NCBI GenBank assembly: GCA_002176905.1
Contig: MSYE01000259.1
Location: 1-56,852 of the forward strand
Length of the DNA stretch: 56,852 bases
DNA from: a bacterium F11
Lineage (GTDB): Bacteria > Elusimicrobiota > Elusimicrobia > F11
Reading direction: 5' to 3'
This document shows positions 26,076 to 38,200 of the stretch, piece after piece. Each line of letters starts with the position of its first letter. Within the stretch, counting starts at the first letter, position 1. Made by a program: the position numbers and the translations under genes. The notes under the pieces were generated by a model that was not told the origin of the DNA, did not search any database, and was given only the letters and a program-made list of their open reading frames with translations.

Positions 26076-26131
26076 GCGTCCTTTCCTACTGATCTCAAGT
26101 TTTTTGCATCGAAAAATCAATGCAAAATAAA

Positions 26132-26163
26132 AGGGGTCAGACCCCTAACCAAATCTGACCCCT
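26132..26163 (-). terminator. GGGGTCAGACCCC hairpin repeat, likely terminator of the giant gene
   Basis: GGGGTCAGA (26133-26141) pairs exactly with TCTGACCCC (26154-26162); 26132-26146 is also a palindrome on its own. On the minus strand, TTTTATTTT follows the stem, fitting Rho-independent termination of the giant gene. The GGGGTCAGACCCC string is a widely dispersed REP-like repeat in many bacterial genomes. Confidence 0.6.
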
Positions 26164-26222
26164 AGAGTTGTGACCACGTTATGTTACCCTTTTACAGGTA
26201 CATCCAATTTGACCCAACTCCC

Positions 26223-26250
26223 CTTAAGTTCGCCTTAAGACCAAGTTAAG
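26223..26250. promoter_or_regulatory. Three TTAAG boxes with 11-bp period
   Basis: CTTAAG (26223), CTTAAG (26234) and GTTAAG (26245) repeat with an exact 11-bp period, as in OmpR/PhoB-type binding sites. It lies between convergent genes, 15 bases beyond the giant gene's stop, so its target is unclear. Confidence 0.35.
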
Positions 26251-26264
26251 ATTTGGTGAAATTT

Positions 26265-29200
26265 TTATGCCTCATCAAGGGCCATTCGATAAGCTCGAAG
26301 CCGATCTCCCATGCGCCGCAGAGCAGTCCAACCCAAGTCTTTGAGGTGCGTCAGAATAACCCAAACCCGGCTAAGGGCTCCTGTGGCAAGGTATCCATCG
26401 GAATGAATGGTGGTAAGAGTGATGTCGTAATGGGTTTCTCCTTCCTCAAGGTCAATAAGCTCCTCAAGAACGGGCCCTGCTTCGCTATCCTTCTTGGCGT
26501 TTTCCCTAAAAACATGCAAAGTTTCATTGTAAGTTGGGATTCTTGACTCAGATTGCGAATCAATGTCACGGGCGTGAGCGAGATACACAAATTGGTGATG
26601 TTGCACTTTGTTCTCAATTGTTTTTCGATCGCGCGCGGCCAAATCGGTCTCAAAAACAATTCCAAGTTCGCTTTGAATTTTCTTTCTGTCACGTGTCAAT
26701 TCTGCCAAGAGGATATCAATCTCATCTATACTGATATCCGCACGCGCATGATAGATTCGGAATACTTTCGACTTGCCGCGGCGGGTTATCCTTAAGATAA
26801 GAACAAAGGTTTTCACAATGACCCCATTAACAACTTGTTTCACATTCTCTTTTAAAACAGCCATATTCAACAATCGAACATTTGGATTTTTTTCTTTTCT
26901 AATTTCTTCAACTTTATGGTTGAGGAATTGGGCCACACCCACTTTAACGGTTGGCGACAAATTGTCCAGTATGAGAGTTGAATCAGAATTTCCATTTTCT
27001 TTCTGGTATAACAAATCAGAAAAATTAATAAAGGGCAGAGCGGCAAAGGCAATGGCATCATTGGCGGAAAGAAGAGGAATAAAAATATTAAAAGCAACAA
27101 ATCCAAAAAGCGCTGTTAAAGCCATCAGCGCGGCCTGGGAATTGCCATTATCAACCTCAACCCGGGTTCCATCTCTTATAAATTTATTAACAACAACAGG
27201 TTCCCCTCCCGGTACCAATCGTTTATCCACAATGGAAACATCGTATCCGATCTGACTTCCGCCCTCCAACCGAACAGAACGGTGACCATTTATCATTTTC
27301 TGCCCCACCAGTTGATCTTGGTTGGTTAAAGCCACAACTCCTTCATCGGTATTGACATCGACATTTTCCATTTGGGCGGCACCACCAATAAACTCTTTCT
27401 CTCCATCAGATTTCACATTTTTAAAGAGTCCAGCTCGAAAAGTGGCGTGGTTATTATAGGTTGAATTGACATGGACACCATGAAAATTATTGAAGGTATC
27501 ATGACTTTGAACATTCCATAACACACCACCCACCACCCGTCCTTTGGCTTGATCAACTGATGCTTTTTTCCTTGGTCCCACATGAAAGTGATCTTCTGCC
27601 ACCACCAACGTATTGACCGCGCCAATATGATCCAGGTTTAACGTCACCCTTTTTCTTGGATTCGCACGGACTTCCAATCCCGGCAAAACCAAACCACCTT
27701 GACTAATAACCAAAGCCGGTCTTTTCTTTCCTTTTGTGATGATACGTCCGACTCTATCAAAGGTAACGTTCCCTTTTTGGAGTAATGCATTTATCTGCCT
27801 GGCTTTGTTTGGTGAATCAACAGACAGAACCAGGGGAATATGTCTATCTTGAGCTAACTTCTTTAACATCTTTTTCTCTTCAATCACATTTCTTAGTCCC
27901 ACAATGGGTCGGGAATCTTGTTCCCCATTAACGTCAATCTCATATTTTTTAAATCGAATACGGTTTTTCGCCGATGCCCCCGTAGCCATCCTAACCACAA
28001 TTGTTTTTCCATCTCCATGAATCATTGACTCTATCTGATTTTTTAACTCAAAGTCCAAATGAACCCCATCTTCAAGCTGGACCCGATTAAATTCTGGGAT
28101 TTCCAAGGAGACGTCTACCCTGATTTCTTTTTTTCCTTTGGATTCAATAAAGACCCGGTCCAAAACAACTCCTTTTTTGATAATGATACCCTTTATCTCA
28201 ACCGGACCATCCTCTGCCCCGGTATCGTGCATCCTCTCAATCTCCCCCGGCGTGAAATGCTTGAGTCCGAAATGTCGAATGGTTCCATTTCGGAGGATAA
28301 CGTTGTCTTCGATGACAACACCTTTAAAATGTTCGGCCTGGGTGTTGTTGAGATCTGTCACAGGAATAAACTTGGGGTGAGGACCTCTCTTATCAACTTG
28401 ATATTTCCCGTCAATATGTCTCCAATCGGCGGCCATGGCTTCATCTTGCCCTCCAATAACATTGACGTTTTCAAGGAAGACCTCTCCGCCGATGTCGGCT
28501 TTAAGAACCTTGGAATTATTAATATTTGTTTTTGATCCCAAAACCGACATGCGAATGTTACTTTGAACCAATTTCGCGTCATATCCCACTTTTGTTTGGT
28601 CCCCCACAACTGTTTCAGACACAACTGCTCCACTGCGAAGAAGGGAATTGCTCACATCGCTCCTAATCAATTCAACCCCTGACTCGATGATCACTTCCTC
28701 CTTCTCCCGTTTCGAGATATCTTCATCCCCTCTCACCCCTTTCGTTGTTCGGGCGGAAATAAAACTGTCCTCTATATAAACCCCGTCATCCACCTCAACC
28801 ACGGGATAGTCCTCAATTCCAAATTTTCCTCTTAAGATGACGGAATTGTTTCCAACGGAGAAGAGAAGTCCGGCTTTGTGAAAATCTGAATGTGTTGAAT
28901 CGTCTTGAAAATGGAACGGTTGCTCATCTTTATCCTCATCACTGTTGTGGTAAACATGCAAAACATAGGGATCCTCCGAACCAATCCGGGTATGGGCATC
29001 ACGAATGGTTTGATCCAATCCATTATTTTGATGATGATTTTGTTTAAACAAATGAAAGAGGGATCTTAAGGCCTTTTTATCTCCGATTTTTCCCAAAGCA
29101 TAAACCGCATTTTCCTGCCGAATAGGATTGTCCGTATCTCCCAGCGCTTCAATAAGATGCTCAAAAAGAGGTTCGTTTTCAGATGTAAAAAGTTTCTCAG

Positions 29201-32200
29201 CTGTGATAGCAACATTAGCTCCTCCCGCCTCAAATATTTCATGAAGGAATTCATCTTCAACCGCAACCTGAGCAAGATGGACCATCAGGGCAATAGTCTG
29301 TCGGATAGATTCATGATAGGAATTCAAGCGATCTGTATTTAATACGCGAAGATCACGAATTTTTCGAATGGGTTTCTCTTCAGCGGACAATTGTCCCAAC
29401 GCCATTGCCACATTGGCCAAATGATCAGGGTCATCCACAACAAGCTTTAAAAATCCCAAAAGATCCGCATCAGGATCCAAAATTGCAGATGTTCGATCCG
29501 TTCCATTTAAGTAACGAATCTCATATAGAAAAGAGTGCATGAGCTTGCTCAAACAAGGATCTCCTTTTGTGATTCGTTTAAGGGAAAAATGAAGAGTCCT
29601 TCTTAAACCCTGAGAGATTTTCGAATGATCTTGCCGCCATAACATCAATAGGTGATCATGTCCTCGAAGATCCCTCTCCATTCCCATTAACCAAGCCGCA
29701 TTCTCTTGTTGAATGGGATCGCCTTCATTCTGAAGCATCTTAATCAAATATTCTGCACTTGCCGCCGAACTTCCTTGGGCAACAATATTATCGGCAACAG
29801 CTCCTTGTATATCTTGAAGGATGCGGTTTGACCAATCAATTGCGGTTTCCCCTACTGAAACCCCCTCTTCATTTAGAAATTCGAATACCTCACTGGTAAA
29901 ATTCTTCCTTTCATCATCATTAAGCAAGCGAAAATCACGAATTGTATTAATGGGTTTTCTGTGGTTTCGTTGGAATCGCCCCATCAACCCAGCGATCATG
30001 GCGGTATCATGCTTACTGCTGGTGGAGCATGCCAAAAGTTCAAAAATACTGGTATTGGGATCATAAAGTTTTGATAAATCCTTCTTCTTTAAATGAGCAG
30101 GATAGCCAACCATCTCCAAAACCAAATAAATGATTTCAAATATAATGGGGTTCACATGCGCTTCATCGATCATCTCTCTCAGGCGTTCTTTCCCCACCTG
30201 GACAAGGTCACCAATCGTCATCCTCTCTTTTGTTTGAATTCTCTTTTCACCGAACCGAAGTATTCGGAGGCCTGATTCAACCTCTTCCAACTTTTTATCT
30301 AAGTACTGTCTCTTTCCCTGCTCCCATCCTTTCATGTGTTCAAAAAGTGTTTCCAAGGGTTGACTGCCGTCCACATCATGAAAATGATCAATCGCATCAA
30401 AAACAACACCGAGGAGATCCCTATCTTGGTTGTCTTCCCTTGCCTCTCCCAATAAAGAGCCTTTCCTTCGGTACTCCAACAAATCCCGAATGGTTAGAAC
30501 ATGACGGGTCTCCAGTACGATTCGGTTCAGGATTCCTTTAAGTCTATGAGCTGTTAATCCGGGATAGTGAGTCCAATCCGCTCGCTTCTGCCTTTCCATC
30601 TCATTTACAAGAATGTCCAAATCTTCATAATGGTCGACGTTCCAAAGATAACCCAGAAGACCAATGTCATCTGCATCTTTGATGTCACCGAACACCCAAT
30701 CCTCTATCTTCAGCCTCAATCCCATCTGATGGCGTTTTGATCCTAATCGCTCCCTTCCATATTCTCGCAATTGGCCAATCGTGGTGAGATGTTTTTCCGC
30801 TAACACTCTTTTCAAAAGGAAGCCTTTTAAAGCATCCAATTTCTTGGCCATGTATTCATCTCTTTGACCTGGTCCCTCTCGCATTCTTCGGAACAAGACG
30901 CTCATATCCTCTTGGGAGTCGCGTAAGCCCTCTCGGCGAATGGCATCATGAATCCATTGCGCAAAGTCTTGATCAATTCCCAACGACGGAGCCTTATCAA
31001 TAAGTTGGTCCCCAAGACGAGACACATCCTGTATGGTGCTCACCTGCATCTTCTTAACTCCTTTGGTCTCATCAACGAATCCCTGAAAAACACGAATATC
31101 GTCTTGGAGCTTGGGGTAGGTTGAACCTGCCCTCTGAATCATTAGATCCAACAGTTGATCAACCGGGGTATCCGGATCTCTCAGTTGATCTCTTGCTTGT
31201 GGGTCTCTCGAAAAATCAAATGCCATCGTCATGGCCGCTGAGGTTGTTGTCAGGTCCCAGTTTTGCGCCAGAACAAACCCCTTCATCACAAGCAATACAA
31301 TGGCAACAACCATCAAGAAAACCGCGATGATCGCTAGAACAATGACCATTTTCAAAAGGGTATTGAGAAAACCCATTTTTGGTGCGGCCTCAACAATGTA
31401 ATACAGATTGTCATCTTTGGTCATGATATTGTCTTCACTGTTTTTCAATTCAATAAATTGCGGAGCGACCCCCCCAATCGAACGTCTGTGGCTAACTTTC
31501 TGAAGTCGCCATTTCACCACCTTGAATCCGGCTTTGTTTAATTCGGCTTCCAACATGGGTCGGTCATATTGAACAACATGCGTTGCATTGGGGGAGCGAT
31601 CGCGAGGATTATAAGCAGCAGCAGAAAGGATTAATCTTCCTTTTCTCTTTTTTAACACACGTCGAAATTCTCTTAAGGCCTCTTGTTGATCATAATCTTG
31701 TTCAAATCCTTGGAGAGAAACGACTTTATCAACAGAATTTCTTGGTAAGGCCAAATGAAAAGGGCTCTGTTCTTCAAACCTGAGTTTCTCAAAAGGCTCC
31801 AACCCTTTAACTCTTCCCCTTTTCTCATTTCTTTCTTTTGCGGTCACGATCGCATCGGGGTCGGGATCGACTCCCAAGACCCTTCCTGTTTCCCCAACCG
31901 CACCAGCCATCAAAATGGCGCCGGCTCCTGTCGCTGTGGGAACATCCAACACAACATCGCCTTTTTCAAGAACCTGCCCCCCAGGAGCTCCGGAAATATA
32001 CTGATAACGGGTTTCGTGGATTTGGGCCGTTGTAAAACCGTATCCTTTCATTGTATGGAGGGACCCCACCTTGTGAAAGGGAAGCCGTCTCTCAAGAATT
32101 TGGATAGCTTGCCCCAAGACACATATTTTTCGATAAGCTTTCCGAAATTCCATGATCGCAGCCAATTGGGCACTGGATTCGTTTAAATTATCCCAAGCCG

Positions 32201-35200
32201 GGATAACTTCATCACGCAAAATATCCGTGTGGGCTTGCATTATTTGTTTCACATAATTGGAACTCAAAAAATCGAATTCTCCGTAGCGATCGACTTTTAG
32301 AATCATCCGGGCTTCGCGCATAATGAGGCTGTTCCCAAAAGCGTGATTAGAATCATTGGATCCAAAGTTTAAACTTTGCAAACGGCTCACCAATTCCCGG
32401 ACAGCCTCGGCATGGGGATTATTTTCAAATCCCAATACTGTTTCGGATGAAACATCGAACTCATCCGGCACATCGCCTTCAGCCTCTCTATCTTCCTCTA
32501 GTGTAAATCCATTCTGATATAGATGCGGTTCCAGGCCATTGGTATCCAGATTGGCTATAAGGGCTTGACGGGTTCCCATGGGACCATTGGCCAAGGTGAT
32601 CACTCTCTCATCAAGGTTTTGGGGTCTTTTGCCTCCAACCCAAACAGCCACACCCCCTTTTGTGACCACGCGATTCAACATGGCGATTTCGTGTTCCCCA
32701 TCTCCAATGGCCATTGTTCCTTCCCAAACAGCTTTGGGTCTCACATCAATTTCACCGGAAATTTTCTTGACCAAAAACTGCGTTTCTCGTGCCTTGTACC
32801 CGGGTTCACGATCCTCTCCTTCGTATATGATGTCGATTCCACGAAAACCAACTCTTTTTCCTGCCTCCCCATCATAACCAATGTTTATTGTTCGTTTGCT
32901 GGTTTCTGGGTCAAGGTGATTGACAACAAACGAGGTTGTATCAGACGGTTTTTCTGCTGTGTTGATGGCTATTTGCGCGCTAGGATATTTGATGGCTATT
33001 CGATCCATCAAGATCTTTAAGGAATTATCAATATCTTTTCCTTTTCCAATGAGGGTATTATCACGATCCACCACCAACAGCATCAGTTTTCTTCGTAACG
33101 CCTCTTCATCTTTCTGTTTTCTTTCTAACGTCACTTGTGAACCCACCAACGCTCTTCTGGTATTCAAATTGAAATGAAAATAGGGATGTTTCCCATGTCT
33201 TGTGGGGGTAAGAGACCGATTCTCTCTATACCAATTTCTCTTCATCTTTCTGAAAAATCTCCATGCTCGTCCATTAACCTCTTTATCGTTAACAATCCGA
33301 AACTGAACTGATTCGATTTGGTGGTGTTCCAAATTCTTAAGAAGATGGGTAAACAACCAAGTTGTCAAAGAGGTTCCTTGGTAAATTGGAGAAACAACCA
33401 AATCTTGCAAGGTATCTTTTGTGTCCTCGACGCCCACCATGGCATAGGCGACAAGGTTACCGTTGGAATCGACAACCGCAAAGCTCAAGTTATCCATAAA
33501 AGGAACAGCGGCGTTTTGATCTGGCCTATAAGACAAGGACAGCTGTCTGAGTTTGGAATATTGATCGCGTTTTCGAAAAAGAAGTTCGTGGGTTAATGGA
33601 ACAATCTGTAATGTTTGCCCCAAAACAACACGTTGGTTGGGCCCAAATTCGCTGGATGGATAATTATCCGCTCGAATGGTTTCTTTCCCCCCATGGAACA
33701 TGCCATCGGATGGCGCTTCTCCCCACCACAATGCCCTTATATCAGACTTGTTGTGAAAGATAGTGTAAGCGTTGAGAAAAACCATGGACCACAAGAAATA
33801 CGATACCCATTTCAAAATTCCCCAAAATTCGTTCATGGCGGCACGAATAAAATCGGGATCAAGGTAAAAATTGATTCCAAGGACAATTAAGATAAGAGCC
33901 CCAACCAACAATAGGCCAATATGGGGGAAGAGGCCCATAAGGGCAATGCGACGAATTTCGGTTTTTGTGTATATTCTTTCTTCGTCGAAGGGAACACCAA
34001 TTCTGCTCAGTTCTCGTCCCCTTAAAAAAGCCCGAAAAAGACTTTCCCCGTTAAGATGAAGAGCGGCGTGGTTTAAAGGAGCCGTAAACTTTTCGGCCTT
34101 TGGATCTTGGAAGCGGTTCCACAACACAGCCGCATGACCTGGTTCATGAAGGTAGGCGTATATCATAAAAGCCAAAACCCGAATTAGCAAAACAAGAAGA
34201 ACATATCCCCCAAAATTGATAAGTGTTGCCCCTTCAATGTTCTGGTATTCATACTTAAGAACTGTAAATCCAATCCCCAAAAAAGCGGCAGCCAAGTTAA
34301 CATTTTTATCTCTTCTTTTTATGTTCTCATGACTTGAAGTCCGATCAATAGCCCATTTCATAAGAAGACCGAAAAAGAAGAGAACAACAAGGGCAATAAT
34401 ACACGCCTGAAAGAAAACCATCCAATTCGCTGTTAAGGGAAGTGTGAACATAATTGAGAAAGTGGCAATCCCGAAAGCCCATACCCAGGTATTGTAGATG
34501 GCCTCTTCATTCGTCTCTGGTGCCAAATCCTGTTCTTGTTCATCTGACCGTGGATGAACCTTTAATGGTTTAACCGGCAATGTTCGTTGTTCAATCACTC
34601 CGGAACGGTGAACAACAGTTAAGATTCGATTATCGGGTGAGAAAGCCAATCTGTTTATCCCAACTTGGCCTCTCCACCTAGCCAACTCCACTCCTTGCTC
34701 AACATTCCAAATCTTCACCACCCCTGATCCGGAAACAGAAGCCATCAACTTCCCATCAGGACTGATATCAACGGACACAACAGGAGCGGCTGGATCCGGT
34801 TCCCTTATCAGTGATTGATGATCTTCCCCCCTTTGACCAAAGGTCAACTCCCCACTTCTAAGAGCTTGGAGGGTGAGTCCCGATGGCCTGTGATAGGCCA
34901 AGGCCGTATACTCACCGTCAAATCCCTTAATGCGTGTTTGACTACGGTTCCTTACTGCATTCCACAAAAGGAATTGACCATTTTCATCCGAAATGGAAAT
35001 TTCATCCTCATTCTCTTCAAAACCAAGGCCAACAATGGAATTTTTACCAACCTTGGTCTCGGTTTCAATTTTCGCGGAATCCACATCCCATAAAACCACA
35101 CGGCCCTTAGAATCCCCTGTGACAAGCAATCGGTCATCTGAAGAAAAGGCCATAACCGATATCATCTCGTTATGCTTTCTAAGTTTCTTTGGTGTGTCAT

Positions 35201-38200
35201 CGCCCACCGTCCAAAGATAAACATTTCCCCGAGCATCTCCAATGGCCAGACGGGTTCCATCGGAATTAAATACCAAACACATAACAGGGCGATCCCCCAA
35301 GGTCAAAGTGTCATAAGGCTTATTTTTATTTGTGTCCCAAATTAGAACAGAGGCCATTCTTCTAGTAATCCCTTCATCATAAATCTCTGAGCCAAGGGCG
35401 AGAAGGTGAGGTTGGGTGGGATGGGCTGCCATGGAGTGAACAATGTTACCAACAGCTTGAATGGTCTTCGGAAGTTTTGATTCATGGGTATGGGCCAGAG
35501 CATTCTGATTAACAGAAGGGGGTCCTCTTTTGTGCAGAAGAGACGGAACCTTTTTTATTTCTTGGATTCGGCGTTTTCCAAATTCTCGAAGGATTTTGAG
35601 TATGATTTGAATAGCTGATCTTAGTACTCTTAAACCAAGTTGGATTTTTCTCAAATGATAATAATCCTTTAAATTCCAATGAATCACGGTCCCATCTTCC
35701 CCACCCGATAAAAGAAAAGTCCCGTTCGGACCAAAAGAAACTGTATTAACCTTACCTGGATGTGCTCTTAATACAACCCGCTCCTTGGCTCGTTGCGTTT
35801 CCCAAAGGCGAACCGTGCCATCGGATCCGGCAGAGACAAGATTCGTTTCCTTAGGACTCAATTGGATATCTTGAACCGGCCCCTTGTGTCCATTTAGGGG
35901 AATGACCCTTTCCACACTGGGGTACAACAATATTTGATTTGATCCATTTGTAACGGCCATAAAACCCGTTTTTGATCTACTGTGAAACCGCGTGGCTCCG
36001 GATAGGTTTACCACGCCAAATGATTCGACCAATTCCCCAGATCCCAAATCAAAAGTTTGAACATTGCCCTTTCTATCGTAAACCTTAAGATTTTCTTCTT
36101 CATCAAATCCCAATCCAAGAACGGGTTCTCCAGTTGGTTCAATCAAGTCGCGTTCGATCCAACCTCCCAACTCAATTATTCGTATTTGCCCTGTAGAGGT
36201 TCCTCCAACCAAAATATCTTTTTCCACATTGAATTCTAGGTTGGTGATCCGACCAGACCAATTGGCAACCAGTCCTGATTCCCCCGTCGTTATATCGGTT
36301 ATATCAACCCTGGCCTCTGATCCCTCGCCGTAAGCAACCGCCATAAATTCCCCAATACCGCTGAAAGCAATCGCTGTTACCGGTCCATCGAAGGACTCTC
36401 TCATGTTCATCATGCGAGCCGTCATAAACCTGTCCCATTTTAGTCTCATCCAATTTCGGATATCTGAGAGAGGATCCCATGGCGCATCAAGTATGGGAAC
36501 AGTGATGAGATCGGTTCCTCTTGCCAAACACAATTCTGTTCCATCCTCATTCAGAGCAATAGCTTCAACTGAATCTGGTGTTTGGTTAGGAAAGAACGTG
36601 ATTATACTGTCATGGTCATGACCTTCCTCTTCGTAAAATTTGGTGCCTGAACCCAAATCATGAACCATCACTTCACTTTTATCAACAAGAAGGGCCAATC
36701 TGTTTCGCTCTTGGGAAGGGAAAGAAATATCAATCGACGAAATTCCTTTTGCCGGAACAATGACATGACTTGCTTTCTTTCCGGATGCCACGGTTGGTTC
36801 CACAATGGTAACGGTTCTCGAATTTTCCTCCATATCAATTTCAAATATTTGGACATGATCCTCCCCAATTTCAGTTACCCCCCATTTCTCACCTAACTTG
36901 TCCAATTTCCCAAGATCGAATGTCGGACTCTTACTCTCTCCATCCCCATTCTGTTGTCTTTCTAATAAAACAGCGGATAATCCGGGCTGAGCTGTGGCCA
37001 ACAAACTTTCATCTGGACTTACGGCCACCTGGTGAACAGGAGTGCTTGTGACGAGGAATGAAGTCAAAATTGGAGTATTGGCCCTAAGATCCCAGACGCC
37101 GACTCCGCCATTGGTTTCACCCGCCACGCTAAAATAAAGGTGGGTTCCATCGCGATTAAATCTTATAGAAGTCACCTCGCACTTCTTACCAGGGATCTCC
37201 TCTCTCTCATCTGATGGCAATTCCAATTTGAGTCCATCAGCAAAATAAAAATTCGTCGGTCTTTCAAATTGGATAATGCTTCCATCATCGTACCCAACAA
37301 ACAAGGAAGGGTTCTCACCAGGTTGATCTGGCTGCAAGGCCATGGCAGTTGGATTTCCCTGAAGATCAAATTGCTGGGTGTGAACATAATTACCGACCAG
37401 GCGCTTATCTCCAGAATTTTCGATCCTCTGAATATTTTCAACAATGTTCGTATGATTCTTATCTTCCCTTAAGACAACAACATGATCCCCCATCAAATCC
37501 ATCGTAATGTCTTTGACGTCATACCCATTGTCGGCTTGCATCAGCATCTGATGAAGGGGATCCTCATTTGATTGAAGATCACGAACCTCAAGCTGAATCC
37601 TTTTCCCGCGCGGATAGGTCACCGCCACGGTATTTCCCATTCCGCTTCTGGCCATGTGCCCAATGGGATTCGGGGTTTGGAAGATTTTGTTCTCTTCATC
37701 TTCTGATTCAGGTTTCTCTACTTTTTGAAAACTTGATATCTGGTAGACAACGGCAAGAATCAAGGCGAGGATATTTAACACCAAACCAACACCACAAAAA
37801 TTAATTGGAATATTTGAATTAGACGGATTGATTATTAATGTCAATAAATTCAATCCCAAATTAACAAGAAGGATAAAAGATACAAACAGGGTCAAATTAC
37901 GAGGCCTTAGAATGAACTCCAAAAAGGTACTCTCTTCCGATTTTGAAGCTCTCAGCCCAAACGGTGTAAATTCGTAACCGGATTCTCTGATTTCATTTAA
38001 TTGTTGATTGGTACGCCTTATAATGTCTTGGGTATGCGGATACTTATCCTCTTCTTCTAGAATTTGGCGCGCTTCTTCTTGAAAGCGGCCTTCTCTCTTT
38101 TTTACAACCTCGCTGATGGTGTCAAAATCAAAAAGCCAGTTGATATTGGCTTGCACCAATGCATCATATCTTTGAACATGATCGGTGTTGATTTGTGATG

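Noticed and set aside
26132..26163. REP-associated transposase gene nearby
   Set aside because: The GGGGTCAGACCCC repeat is present, but no Y1 transposase motif is found in the window.
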